Below, piece after piece: positions 48,891 to 57,001 of a stretch of DNA of 64,000 nucleotides. A model generated the notes under the pieces. It was not told the DNA's origin. It saw nothing but the letters and a program-made list of their open reading frames with translations, and did no database searches. The DNA is from CAWCTD01 sp963798455 (lineage in GTDB: Bacteria > Acidobacteriota > Terriglobia > Bryobacterales > Bryobacteraceae): contig CAWCTD010000003.1 of NCBI GenBank assembly GCA_963798455.1, forward strand, positions 4,092,001 through 4,156,000, written 5' to 3'. Each line of letters starts with the position of its first letter. The first letter of the stretch is position 1. The translations under genes and the position numbers were made by a program.

Positions 48891-49757
48891 TCAGCGCAAG
48901 TCACCACGCGCAGCAGCCACAACAGCGGCCGTCAACGTTTTGAAACGCTTCCTATTACAGTGCCGCGCCAAACGAATCCGCAGTGACACCCGGCGCACTG
49001 CACCGTTAATCGACTTTCGCAACCGGTACTCGAACAACGGCATAAGGAAATGCTTCCCAGACACAATATCAATCGCCAACGGAAGAGACCCAACCCTCCT
49101 AGAAACCTTGTCCCGTAACACAGCAGCCACCTCCATCCCAACCACCGCTGCCGTCTTGTCGTCGATCGCACGACGCACGACCTCGACCTTACGACGATCC
49201 AACTCCGGCAACTTTCGTCGACGGGATGCAATCACGGAACCAATACCAAGCCCAACGGTACGTTCATCTGGCTTCACTGCATTTAGCAAGGCCAACGATA
49301 CAAAAAGGCCGACGAGCGGCCCTGAAATCTCATCCATCCATTCCCCAAAGGCCAACGCTGCTCGTGCCTCACCCTCAGGCAAGGCTGCTTCCTCGATGAT
49401 CACCTGCACGCCCGCGTCCTCATCAATCAGCAGGTTCTCAATGCAGTACGCCGGCAGTCGGTAGACGCCAGCCACGTCTGGCGGTGGTTCATCCCGCACC
49501 CACTCAAAGTCTCCATCAATCAGGAACAGCGCACGCCTTCCCGCGAAGTCATGAGTCCTGGCCCGATCTACCACAGATAACCGATCACCTGCCGAGAAGA
49601 CGCGCACCAGTCGCACTTCTTTAGGCACGATCCGCTTCATCAGCTCCGTGTAGAACACTTCATCTTGGGAGTCCTCTATGTACAGGTCAATGTCCTGTAG
49701 CGGAGAAAAGAAGTACGCGAGTGCCGCCTGCGCCTTGGTCGACCATCGAAGACTCAT
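48891..49757 (-). CDS. ariB: AriB-like DUF4435 (TOPRIM-type) effector of a PARIS system
   Basis: 288 aa. DUF4435 signature: DIDLYIEDSQDEVFYTELM near residue 23 with the acidic TOPRIM-like Glu, then ALFLIDGDFEWV (DxD type) near 95 and YCIENLLIDED near 125. In PARIS, AriB is the nuclease released by AriA when a phage anti-restriction protein is sensed; it attacks tRNA. It follows the AAA ATPase gene by 12 bp on the same strand. The pair is the standard two-gene PARIS layout, though remote from carriers I know, so substrate and trigger may differ. Confidence 0.8.
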   Translation of the reverse strand: MSLRWSTKAQAALAYFFSPLQDIDLYIEDSQDEVFYTELMKRIVPKEVRLVRVFSAGDRLSVVDRARTHDFAGRRALFLIDGDFEWVRDEPPPDVAGVYRLPAYCIENLLIDEDAGVQVIIEEAALPEGEARAALAFGEWMDEISGPLVGLFVSLALLNAVKPDERTVGLGIGSVIASRRRKLPELDRRKVEVVRRAIDDKTAAVVGMEVAAVLRDKVSRRVGSLPLAIDIVSGKHFLMPLFEYRLRKSINGAVRRVSLRIRLARHCNRKRFKTLTAAVVAAARGDLR

Positions 49758-49769
49758 TATCGCTGCGCC

Positions 49770-51149
49770 TCAACTGAGCGAACGGCAATTCTCCCTCTTG
49801 TCAACTACTATCGCGGGAGAGTGAGTAGCCATAATCAGCTGAACACTCGGATTAGCCTCACGAATCGCGTCGACGAATTGCTCCTGCCATCCGAGGTGCA
49901 ACGACAGCTCGGGCTCGTCAACCATAAACACGCCGCTTCCTTCTAGCCTCGGGTTCAAAGACAAATGGGCCAGCATTATCACCAATTGGCGCTCTCCGGA
50001 GGACAAGGCATGTAGTGGCCGTTCGGTGTCATCCCCTTCAACTGTCACAGCCAGATACCCTGGAGACTTGACTGAGAGCCTCTTCTTCGTTTGGATCAGG
50101 AATTGATTCGCCAGAGTCAAGAACCGATCAATCGGCTCATGCAATTCCGCTCGATTTGTTCCGTACTGTTCCAAGAGCTGTATGTGGCTGAATATACGGT
50201 CTGCTTGCGACCTGTTGAGAAACCACTCCAACAGGACGTGCTCCGGAAGGGCGGCCCCCCCTGCACTGCGGCTCTTTCCCTTCTTTCGCTGCTTAGTGGC
50301 TTCATTGGTTTGCTTCTCGATAACATCAACCACTTGATTCATGCGCTCGAAGAAGTTGCTCAGCGCGGACTGCACCGCGCCGACAGGCAGGCTGAGGCCT
50401 GCTGCCGCTTTTTCGACAGCCGCTTGGCGGGCCTTGTATGCCTCTAGTTCCGCCCGTTTGGGCGGTTGGCCAGGATCTCTCGCCTTCGTTGGTTCGTACC
50501 GAAACGCATCGAGGAAGATCTGACTTCGAAGTGTCTCATCTAGGCGCTCTTGTGACGCTCGAATTTGCCCGAGCTTTACGTAGACGAGTTCGTTAACGTC
50601 TCCTAGGCTCGCACCAACATTCGTACGGATGGCACCTTCGGAAGTCCAAGGGCGCCGGGGTAATATCCGGCGGCGCATTCGACGGATGCCATCCCAGGTT
50701 GGCCCTATGGAGAAGCGGCGGTCTAGGCCTAGAAACATTGGTGTCGACATCTTTGACAGTTGCTGGAAAACTGGATGAGCGGAAATCTTTTCCAGTACGT
50801 GCGAGCGAGGTTCCTCGCCTTGGCCAGATTCCGCGATCAGCTGGAGCTCGGCAGACGATACCGACAGGAGACCGTCAATCTCACTGGTCGCGACTGAAAG
50901 GCTGTCCGGGGTCCGAATAGCTTCAATGACGATCTCCCGCCCCTGATCTGACACGGTTGCCACGGCTCGGTGGAACGCAATAGCACCGAGTTCATCGAGG
51001 TTCGGGGCAAGTAAGCCCATTAGCAGACGTAGTGCGGTGGTCTTGCCAGATCCGTTCAAACCGGTGAGAAAGGTGAGATCAGGTAGGAACTCCACGGAGA
51101 TGGGGAGGTATCCATGGACCCTCTCGGCTTTAAGGCTGCAGACTCTCAT
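49770..51149 (-). CDS. ariA: AriA-like AAA ATPase of a PARIS system
   Basis: 459 aa SMC/ABC-type ATPase. Walker A GLNGSGKTTAL near residue 33, a long middle section with helices around 230-300 (a Lys-rich KQRKKGKSRSAGG loop), signature LSSGERQLVIMLAHL and Walker B GVFMVDEPELSLHLGWQ, then ATHSPAIV with the H-loop. Length and layout match AriA of PARIS. Gene order AriA then AriB is conserved. Other AAA-plus-TOPRIM pairs (OLD-like, retron Ec78/PtuAB) were considered, but DUF4435 points to PARIS. Confidence 0.82.
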   Translation of the reverse strand: MRVCSLKAERVHGYLPISVEFLPDLTFLTGLNGSGKTTALRLLMGLLAPNLDELGAIAFHRAVATVSDQGREIVIEAIRTPDSLSVATSEIDGLLSVSSAELQLIAESGQGEEPRSHVLEKISAHPVFQQLSKMSTPMFLGLDRRFSIGPTWDGIRRMRRRILPRRPWTSEGAIRTNVGASLGDVNELVYVKLGQIRASQERLDETLRSQIFLDAFRYEPTKARDPGQPPKRAELEAYKARQAAVEKAAAGLSLPVGAVQSALSNFFERMNQVVDVIEKQTNEATKQRKKGKSRSAGGAALPEHVLLEWFLNRSQADRIFSHIQLLEQYGTNRAELHEPIDRFLTLANQFLIQTKKRLSVKSPGYLAVTVEGDDTERPLHALSSGERQLVIMLAHLSLNPRLEGSGVFMVDEPELSLHLGWQEQFVDAIREANPSVQLIMATHSPAIVVDKRENCRSLS

Positions 51150-51452
51150 ATCGGGTCACCGGGAACAGAATACCATGAGGCATCATGTGGCAGTGTCGGC
51201 TCCAAGGTCCGTATCCGCTCCGGGTGCGGGTGCGTTGTTCTAGGCCGGTCGGTCCTAGATTTGTGGAACCACCGTGCGGGCTGCGGGAGCGCGTTAGATT
51301 GGTGACGGCAAGTCGGCCAGTGCCGGGCACGAGATCGTGACCCGCGGGGATGCCTCTGACCGATGCGGCCATGACGAGGATAATGCACCCTGCTGACAAA
51401 ATGCGGCTCTGATGGCCCGCTGGAGGCCCCGCACTGATACGAGACTGGGATC
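51150..51452. other. Spacer ahead of the hslR array
   Basis: About 300 bp with no gene. The last ~100 bp share scraps with the sequence upstream of other hslR copies: AAGTCGGCCAGTG near 51309 and a GATACGAGACTGGGATC box just before the ATG at 51453. It probably carries the ariA promoter on the minus strand, which I could not assign. Confidence 0.45.
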
Positions 51453-51660
51453 ATGACCCGGGTGAGAATGGACAAGTGGCTGTGGGCCGCCCGATTCTTC
51501 AAGACGCGTTCGCTCGCTCGACGGGCATGTGACATCGGCAGGATTGAGTCCAACGGACAACCGGCCAAGCCCGCGCGCGAGGTCCGAGTCGGCGACGGTT
51601 GCGCAGACGCTCTACCTCCGTCGCCTACCGTGTGCCCTGTATCACCACCATGAGGGCCGC
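51453..51660 (+). pseudogene. hslR 5' copy 1 joined to carB 3' scrap
   Basis: The first ~143 bases match the complete gene at 54956 (VRMDKWLWAARFFKTRSLA, GRIESNGQPAKPAREVR). At ~51596 it jumps to a later hslR segment (GGTTGCGCAGACGCTCTAC), then at ~51616 into sequence like the carB 3' end (GTCGCCTACCGTGTGCCC, encoding VAYRVPC). A truncated, chimeric remnant. The S4 RNA-binding part may be translated as a short peptide, but function is unlikely. Confidence 0.7.
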
Positions 51661-51683
51661 CGGCTGCAAGCGCGGGTTCGGCG

Positions 51684-51962
51684 CTACACAAGTTGGATCG
51701 TGACTCGGCGGCCGACCATGGCCGCAGCTCGTTGCAAGCTCGACAGCGTGATGTCGTTCTTTGCATCTAGCAGCCGGTCAACCTGCGTGCGGCTCGTCTT
51801 CAGCAGCGTGGCCATGCGGTTCTTCGATATTTTCTTTTCCTTCATCGCCTGGGCCAGTTGCCAGGCGACGACCTCTTTGACCGCCTCTGCTTGCAGCTCT
51901 TCAAAAACTCCCTCCTCTTTCAGGAAGTCATCAATGCTGGAACCCATGTGTTTCTTGCTCAT
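51684..51962 (-). CDS. XRE/HigA-like antitoxin, copy 1
   Basis: 92 aa from ATG 51962 (MSKKHMGSSIDDFLKEEG). HTH at about 45-85: MKEKKISKNRMATLLKTSRTQVDRLLD. It overlaps the toxin stop by 4 bp (ATGA). Toxin-first order with an XRE antitoxin is typical of HigBA/RelE-type pairs. Nearly identical to the copy at 54159. Likely binds the palindrome at 52264. Confidence 0.85.
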   Translation of the reverse strand: MSKKHMGSSIDDFLKEEGVFEELQAEAVKEVVAWQLAQAMKEKKISKNRMATLLKTSRTQVDRLLDAKNDITLSSLQRAAAMVGRRVTIQLV

Positions 51963-52240
51963 CTCATTAACTCCTTCTGGCGCTTGCGCGCCAACGCCAA
52001 ATCCTCGTCCGGCGTTGCCCGCGTTATCTTGATGAAGCCGTGCAGCGCCACCAAATGTTCGCGGTACAGGCACAGAGGCATTCCGACTGGCCAGCGCCAT
52101 TGCGCCCGTAACAGATCCCTCCCTACGGCCTGACGTTCGGCCTCGGGCAATTCCTTCAGCCACTCCCTTACGGGTTCCGTCCCCTTCCCGGAGCGGAAGA
52201 AGATCAGTGGGATTTTCTGCGCCGTTGGGTCCTCTGTCAT
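51959..52240 (-). CDS. RelE/HigB-like toxin, copy 1, internally shortened
   Basis: 93 aa. N-terminal part IPLIFFRSGKGTEPVREWLKEL and C-terminal part ALHGFIKITRATPDEDLALARKRQ match the phage-derived Gp49/HigB-like family. The middle jumps from WPVGMPL straight to CLYREHLVALHGF. As I recall the family, about 25-30 residues with the conserved WE-R and Arg-rich strands (LWEVR, RIARVLF) are missing. The toxin is therefore probably inactive. Copy 2 has the same deletion. Confidence 0.8.
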   Translation of the reverse strand: MTEDPTAQKIPLIFFRSGKGTEPVREWLKELPEAERQAVGRDLLRAQWRWPVGMPLCLYREHLVALHGFIKITRATPDEDLALARKRQKELMR

Positions 52241-52263
52241 CTCTTATTCTTGCACCTTATACA

Positions 52264-52273
52264 GTACATGTAC
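52264..52273. promoter_or_regulatory. Perfect GTACATGTAC operator of TA copy 1
   Basis: A 10-bp perfect palindrome 24 bp upstream of the toxin start, next to TGTATAAGG on the minus strand, which can serve as a -10. This is the usual place for autoregulation by a toxin-antitoxin complex. The same element is at 54739-54748 ahead of copy 2. Confidence 0.6.
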
Positions 52274-52480
52274 CATAGATTGTGCATACGGGCAGGATGC
52301 CACGCGATGGGGGCGACCCTCAGCAGCGATGATTCATGGCATTCGCCCGTCTCACGCAGGCGTCAGCGAGTAGTCGCCAGCATCTATTACTCCCCGCAGG
52401 TCGGCCAGTGTCCGGCATAATTCCCGTGGCCCGGCGGGATGCTTCTGCTGGAGATCCCGCCCTGATACGAGAATGGGATC

Positions 52481-52813
52481 ATGACCCGCGTGAGGATGGA
52501 CAAGTGGCTCTGGGCCGCGCGGTTCTTCAAAACGCGCACGCTCGCGGGGCGGGCGTGCGACCTCGGGCGGATCGAGGCCGACGGACCACGAGCCAAGCCT
52601 GCACGCGAGGTCCGGGCCGGGGACCTATTGCAGATGAAGAACGACGCCGGCGACTTTCAGGTGGAGGTCCTGGTCCTCAGTGAGATGCGCGGCCAGAAGG
52701 GCGGCGACCAAGGGGCCGACCTCTGGCCGTTAGGTGTCGTGCTCTACGAGATGCTCACCGGTGGTCAGATGTTCAGCGGAAAGACGATCTTCGAAACCTG
52801 GTCGTGGACCTGA
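52481..52813 (+). pseudogene. hslR 5' copy 2 fused to a Ser/Thr kinase fragment
   Basis: 110 aa open frame. Residues 1-70 are an S4 domain (MDKWLWAARFFKTRTLAGRAC, then DLLQMKNDAGDFQVEVLVLSEMRG), a more diverged hslR allele than the others. After ~52690 the frame continues as a scrap of bacterial Ser/Thr kinase (GADLWPLGVVLYEMLTGGQMF, subdomain IX). A chance in-frame fusion left by recombination is the likely reading. Confidence 0.65.
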
Positions 52814-52822
52814 AGGCGGAAA

Positions 52823-53155
52823 TCATCGTTCTGCCTCGTGGCTTGAACGTTCGTTGGACTGCAGAATCCCCAGCATTGTTTGCGAGTATCTGGAGAAGGC
52901 CGCCTTGCCCTTGTCCGTGAGGCGGCACACTGTCAGCGGCACTTTCCCCTTGAACTTCTTCTCGATCTCCACGTATCCGGCCTCCTCCAATCTGCCCAGG
53001 TGGCCGGACAAGTTCCCCTGCGTGAATCCGCCTTCGCGCTGCAAGTAGAGGAAGTCCGCTTCGCCCACCCCGCCGAGGATCATCATGATCGTCAACCGGA
53101 CCGGTTCGTGGATGAGGCGATCCAGTCGGGCGATTTCCTGGACTTGCGAGGTCAC
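52823..53155 (-). CDS. Winged-helix regulator (ArsR/HTH_27-like)
   Basis: 110 aa. DNA-binding core REGGFTQGNLSGHLGRLEEAGYVEIEKKFKG, with dimerisation helices at each end. Start ATG overlaps the membrane-protein stop by 4 bp. Such regulator/membrane-protein pairs are common in Acidobacteriota. It probably controls its partner. Confidence 0.8.
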   Translation of the reverse strand: MTSQVQEIARLDRLIHEPVRLTIMMILGGVGEADFLYLQREGGFTQGNLSGHLGRLEEAGYVEIEKKFKGKVPLTVCRLTDKGKAAFSRYSQTMLGILQSNERSSHEAER

Positions 53156-53853
53156 GTCCGCGCGCCTTCCGAAGCCTGCGGGTACGGGTTATCGCGCAGG
53201 TACTGGATCAGAGTCAAGCCCCCTAGCAGCACCAGCCACGAGCCGCCCAGCAAGACAGGCAGGAACGGCCGGAGCAGTGATGGAACGTCCACCCACAGAA
53301 ACACCAGCCCCATGAAGCCCAGAACCGATAAGGACCACCATCGGTAGGGGTGTTCCGACTTCCGGTTCAGCGCATACAGCGCGGCTGCGAGGGCAGCCAT
53401 GAGGGAAGGCACGAACCAACGTGGCAACTCGTCCGAAGGATTGTTGAGGAAAGGCACGACAATAAAGACAAGAAAGAAAAGGAAAACTCCCACCGTCCGC
53501 CACCCGAATGACGTTACGTTCTCCTTGGGAGGAGGGGCGGGCTGCAACGACAGCATCGTCAAGGGCTCACCACCTAGACTCTCTATTTCCTCCGGTGGCT
53601 GCGCGTAGCCGGTGCGCGGATACGTTAGGCGGGATTTAACGAGATCGAGGATGCGGCGTTTCGTCGAGCCGTAGAGCAGTATTCCCACCCACAGGAAGAC
53701 CCAAGAGAACTTCATCCATGGGGCGGGTGCATAGATGCGCCACGTGAGTGCGGATGCACCGGAGACGAGGAGTGCCGATCCGAACAGAATCTCCTCGAGG
53801 CCATCGACAAACCAATAGGAGGCGGCTCGCCTGCCTGCAGAAGCCTTTGGCAT
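53152..53853 (-). CDS. Integral membrane protein partnered with the HTH regulator
   Basis: 233 aa from ATG 53853 (MPKASAGRRAASYWFVDGLEE). About six transmembrane helices in pairs: ILFGSALLVSGASALTW, FSWVFLWVGILLYG, GVFLFFLVFIVVPFL, then a C-terminal set. A loop between helices 2 and 3 is charged. No transporter signature is seen. Coupled by 4 bp to the regulator gene. Confidence 0.7.
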   Translation of the reverse strand: MPKASAGRRAASYWFVDGLEEILFGSALLVSGASALTWRIYAPAPWMKFSWVFLWVGILLYGSTKRRILDLVKSRLTYPRTGYAQPPEEIESLGGEPLTMLSLQPAPPPKENVTSFGWRTVGVFLFFLVFIVVPFLNNPSDELPRWFVPSLMAALAAALYALNRKSEHPYRWWSLSVLGFMGLVFLWVDVPSLLRPFLPVLLGGSWLVLLGGLTLIQYLRDNPYPQASEGART

Positions 53854-53990
53854 TGCAGAATCGTCCTTTACGCAGTGTAGTTTACTATAGAAACTAGTCC
53901 TTGTCAATGCGACAATGCTAAGGACAGCCCGCCGACGAGCGCCGACACTGGCGGCCCATGGAGATCCCGCCCTGATACGAGAATGGGATC

Positions 53991-54150
53991 ATGACCGGCG
54001 TGAGGATGGATAAGTGGCTCTGGGCCGCCCGATTCTTCAAGACGCGCACGATCGCTGCGCGGGCCTGGGGCGGTTGCGCAGACGCTCTACCGCCGTCGCC
54101 TACCGTGTGCCCTGTATCAGCACTATGAGCGCCGCCGGCTGCAAGCGCGG
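53991..54150 (+). pseudogene. hslR 5' copy 3 joined to carB 3' scrap
   Basis: Starts ATGACCGGCGTGAGGATG and follows hslR for ~74 bases (MDKWLWAARFFKTRTIAARA), then jumps at ~54071 to the same hslR-mid plus carB-3' mosaic as copy 1 (GTCGCCTACCGTGTGCCC). The conserved upstream box GATACGAGAATGGGATC is present. A truncated remnant. Confidence 0.7.
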
Positions 54151-54158
54151 GTTCGGTG

Positions 54159-54437
54159 CTACACAAGTTGGATCGTGACTCGGCGGCCGACCATGGCCGC
54201 AGCTCGTTGCAAGCTCGACAGCCTGATGTCGTTCTTTGCATCTAGCAGCCGGTCAACCTGCGTGCGGCTCGTCTTCAGCAGCGTGGCCATGCGGTTCTTC
54301 GATATTTTCTTTTCCTTCATCGCCTGGGCCAGTTGCCAGGCGACGACCTCTTTGACCGCCTCTGCTTGCGGCTCTTCAAAAACTCCCTCCTCTTTCAGGA
54401 AGTCATCAATGCTGGAACCCATGTGTTTCTTGCTCAT
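54159..54437 (-). CDS. XRE/HigA-like antitoxin, copy 2
   Basis: 92 aa, near-identical to copy 1 (for example EEPQAEAVKEVVAW here versus EELQAEAV, and DIRLSSL versus DITLSSL). HTH intact. Overlaps the toxin stop by 4 bp. Confidence 0.85.
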   Translation of the reverse strand: MSKKHMGSSIDDFLKEEGVFEEPQAEAVKEVVAWQLAQAMKEKKISKNRMATLLKTSRTQVDRLLDAKNDIRLSSLQRAAAMVGRRVTIQLV

Positions 54438-54715
54438 CTCATTAACTCCCCCTGGCGCTTGCGCGCCAACGCCAAATCCTCGTCCGGCGTTGCCCGCGTT
54501 ATCTTGATGAAGCCGTGCAGCGCCACCAAATGTTCGCGGTACAGGCACAGAGGCATTCCGACAGGCCAGCGCCACTGCGCCCGTAACAGATCTCTCCCTA
54601 CGGCCTGACGTTCGGCCTCGGGCAATTCCTTCAGCCACTCCCTTACGGGTTCCGTCCCCTTCCCGGAGCGGAAGAAGATCAGTGGGATTTTCTGGGCCGT
54701 TGGGTCCTCTGTCAT
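54434..54715 (-). CDS. RelE/HigB-like toxin, copy 2, internally shortened
   Basis: 93 aa, differing from copy 1 at one or two residues near the end (KRQGELMR versus KRQKELMR). It has the same central gap between WPVGMPL and CLYREHL, so the deletion came before the duplication. Probably inactive, while both antitoxins remain open. Confidence 0.8.
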   Translation of the reverse strand: MTEDPTAQKIPLIFFRSGKGTEPVREWLKELPEAERQAVGRDLLRAQWRWPVGMPLCLYREHLVALHGFIKITRATPDEDLALARKRQGELMR

Positions 54716-54738
54716 CTCTTATTCTTGCACCTTATACA

Positions 54739-54748
54739 GTACATGTAC
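54739..54748. promoter_or_regulatory. Perfect GTACATGTAC operator of TA copy 2
   Basis: Same 10-bp palindrome and spacing as at 52264. The flanking minus-strand TGTATAAGG is also kept. Confidence 0.6.
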
Positions 54749-54955
54749 CATAGATTGTGCATACGGGCAGGATGCCACGCGATGGGGGCGACCCTCAACA
54801 GCGATGATTCATGGCATTCGCCCGTCTCACGCAGGCGTCAGCGAGTAGTCGCCAGCATCTATTACTCCCCGCAGGTCGGCCAGTGTCCGGCATAATTCCC
54901 GTGGCCCGGCGGGATGCTTCTGCTGGAGATCCCGCCCTGATACGAGAATGGGATC

Positions 54956-55336
54956 ATGACCCGCGTGAGGATGGACAAGTGGCTCTGGGCCGCCCGATTC
55001 TTCAAGACGCGCTCGCTCGCTCAACGGGCATGTGACATCGGCAGGATTGAGTCCAACGGACAACCAGCCAAGCCCGCGCGCGAGGTGCGAGTAGGCGACC
55101 TGTTGCAGGTGAAAAGCGACGCCGGCGACTTTCAGGTGGAAGTCCTGGTTCGCAGTGAGATGCGCGGGCCGGCGGCGGTGGCGCAGACGCTCTACCGTGA
55201 GACAGAGGCGAGCCGGGAGTTGCGGCTGAAGGTGGCGGAAGAGCGCAAAGCGATGCCGCATTTCGAGGCGCCGCGCAGAGGCAAGCCATCGAAGCGCGAT
55301 CGCCGTGAAATCGGCCGGCTTCGGGGCAGAGTGTGA
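54956..55336 (+). CDS. hslR: HslR-like S4-domain RNA-binding protein (only complete copy)
   Basis: 126 aa. S4 domain from residue 1 (VRMDKWLWAARFFKTRSLAQRAC, then GRIESNGQPAKPAREVRVGDLLQV) followed by VAQTLYRETEASRELR and a basic tail (RRGKPSKRDRREIGRLRGRV). This matches Hsp15/HslR, which rescues stalled 50S subunits carrying nascent chain. Four further 5' ends of this gene lie within 6.1 kb, so the locus has acted as a recombination focus. Upstream box GATACGAGAATGGGATC is shared by the copies. Confidence 0.88.
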   Translation: MTRVRMDKWLWAARFFKTRSLAQRACDIGRIESNGQPAKPAREVRVGDLLQVKSDAGDFQVEVLVRSEMRGPAAVAQTLYRETEASRELRLKVAEERKAMPHFEAPRRGKPSKRDRREIGRLRGRV

Positions 55337-55447
55337 CCACAGAGCAGAACGGCGTCGGGCGTGGGGACCGCTCCCTGCCCAGGGGGCACCCAGTCGCGGC
55401 TCGGCAAGCTGCTGTGGGGGCTTGGGCTTCCAGTCTCGCAGGCCACT
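55300..55447. repeat. hslR 3' end plus trailer repeat, copy 1
   Basis: From GATCGCCGTGAAATCGGCCG through the hslR stop and a trailer with ACCGCTCCCTGCCCAGGG and GCTGCTGTGGGGGCTTGGG. It recurs at 57602-57757, and a ~36-bp part of the trailer alone at 57002-57037. No coding function seen in the trailer. Confidence 0.75.
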
Positions 55448-55541
55448 GAAAGGCGATGGCCTGCGCCACGCAGAATCCTGCAGGGGTTAACAGCCCGTGG
55501 ACAAAGTCCCTCTGCTCCAGCGACACGCAGGCGGAACCGCC

Positions 55542-56942
55542 CAATGCCACTTAAACAAGCCCTGGCATGAAGCGTAAAGGCTGGTTTATGTTTCAGTTAT
55601 GGACCAGCCTTGCTCAGACGCCATGGGATTGTACCAGCGGTGCTTGTCGAGCGCCGTGGTGGAATATTTGCAGAAGCAGACGCGGGTGAAGGTGCGACGT
55701 TGCGTCTACTCCGCACAGGTGGTGATTTGGCTGATGATCCGGCAGCGGCTGCAAGCGCAGGGGACGCTGGCCAGCGCCGTGGAGGCGCTCTCGGATGGTG
55801 CGGCCGACTCCTTGCTGAGCCGTCAGGCGCGCCTCCGGCGGAAGCGAATTTCGCGGCGCACGGGTGGATACAGCCACGCGCGCCAGCGGTTGCCGAAGCT
55901 ACTCTGTAAGAGAGTGAGCCAAGAACTCATTGTGCGGCTGCGGGAGATTCTGAATCCGGAGGACAAGCCAACAGCGTATCTTCTGGACGGTTCGAGTCTG
56001 GAACTGGAAGCCAGTCCTGGATTGCGCCGGGCCTACCCGCCCGCCCAGAACCAGCACGGGCGGGCCCACTGGCCGGTGCTGCGCATCGTGGTGCTGCATG
56101 AACTGGAGACCGGGTTGGCGGAGGAGCCGCAGTGGGGTCCCATGTATGGGCCGGCGGCTGTCAGTGAACAAACGCTGGCGGAGAAAGCCATGGATGCGCT
56201 AGCGCCTGGTTCGGTGGTGGTGGGGGATCGCAACTTCGGCGTGTTTTCGATCATCTGGGCGGCTGGGCTGCGGGGTCTGGGAGTGGTCACACGTCTGACC
56301 GAACCGCGGGCGCGCAAACTGACGGGAGAACCGATCCAGCAGGAAGGCGAGCGCGCGGTGCGTTGGGAAGAGAGCCGCTTCGACCGGCGGCGGCAGGGCG
56401 GGATGCCGGAGGCGGCGTGCGGGGAAGGACGCTTGATCAGCGTGCGGATCGGCCGGGGCCAGTCGAAGGAATGGCTCCATCTGTTCACCACGCTGAGCCT
56501 GCCGGCGGAGGAAGTACTGGCTCTGTACGGGCAGCGCTGGAAGATCGAAACCGATCTGCGGAGCCTGAAACGAACGGTTCGCCTGCATCACATCGTTGCG
56601 CGCAAGGAGAGCATGATGGAAAAGGAATTGATCACCGCCGTGGCGGCCTACAATCTGGTGCGCACCGTCATGGCTCTGGCGGCGCGCCGCCACCACCTTT
56701 CCCCTCGGCAACTCAGCTTTACCTTCGTGATGAACGTGGTCAGCGGCTCCTGGCACAAACTGCAAACCGCGCTGGATGCCAAGACCTACCAGCGTGAGGT
56801 GTTTAACCTGTTGGATGCCGCCGCGCAGGGTACGCACCCCCGCCGCAAGAAACGCAAATCATTTCCCCGTGCCGTATGGCATCGCCGCCATACGTTTCCC
56901 GCCCGCAAGGAGGATCCCAATGCAGTTGCTTAAGTGGCATTG
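55542..56942 (+). mobile_element. IS4-family insertion sequence, intact
   Basis: 1401 bp with matching ends CAATGCCACTTAA and TTAAGTGGCATTG. Both sides carry the same 12-bp direct repeat GGCGGAACCGCC (55530-55541 and 56943-56954), a target-site duplication of the size expected for IS4/IS231-type elements. The restored target, CGCAGGCGGAACCGCCTGCG, is itself a near-perfect palindrome, so the element landed in the centre of a GC stem. Confidence 0.85.
55599..56933 (+). CDS. IS4-family DDE transposase
   Basis: 444 aa. Catalytic Asp in LLDGSSLELEA (~125) and VVGDRNFG (~205); the IS4 Y-(2)-R-(3)-E-(6)-K signature is YGQRWKIETDLRSLK (~307). The stop lies inside the right terminal repeat. No frameshift or stop, so it may still be active. 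Confidence 0.93.
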   Translation: MDQPCSDAMGLYQRCLSSAVVEYLQKQTRVKVRRCVYSAQVVIWLMIRQRLQAQGTLASAVEALSDGAADSLLSRQARLRRKRISRRTGGYSHARQRLPKLLCKRVSQELIVRLREILNPEDKPTAYLLDGSSLELEASPGLRRAYPPAQNQHGRAHWPVLRIVVLHELETGLAEEPQWGPMYGPAAVSEQTLAEKAMDALAPGSVVVGDRNFGVFSIIWAAGLRGLGVVTRLTEPRARKLTGEPIQQEGERAVRWEESRFDRRRQGGMPEAACGEGRLISVRIGRGQSKEWLHLFTTLSLPAEEVLALYGQRWKIETDLRSLKRTVRLHHIVARKESMMEKELITAVAAYNLVRTVMALAARRHHLSPRQLSFTFVMNVVSGSWHKLQTALDAKTYQREVFNLLDAAAQGTHPRRKKRKSFPRAVWHRRHTFPARKEDPNAVA

Positions 56943-57001
56943 GGCGGAACCGCCTGCGCCACCAGGGGAATCAACTGCTTGGCGGGGAGTGGGCCGTTAA
57001 G

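Larger units (their letters stand above)
51596..52520. repeat. 925-bp direct repeat, copy 1 (TA module plus hslR 5' end)
   Basis: Matches 54071-54995 at a constant offset of 2475 bp with few differences. It includes the hslR/carB scrap, an antitoxin and toxin gene on the minus strand, their operator, and the start of the next hslR copy. The two copies flank an HTH/membrane-protein cassette, like the arms of a composite element. Divergence begins after GGGCCGC inside hslR. Confidence 0.85.
54071..54995. repeat. 925-bp direct repeat, copy 2
   Basis: Second copy of 51596-52520, offset 2475 bp. It carries the second antitoxin/toxin pair and runs into the 5' part of the only complete hslR gene. 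Few mismatches, so the duplication is recent relative to the decay of the toxin. Confidence 0.85.

Noticed and set aside
55531..56954. A 29-bp terminal inverted repeat for the IS4 element
   Set aside because: The outer part is better read as a direct target duplication: GGCGGAACCGCC has the same AA centre on both sides, whereas an inverted repeat would give TT on one side.
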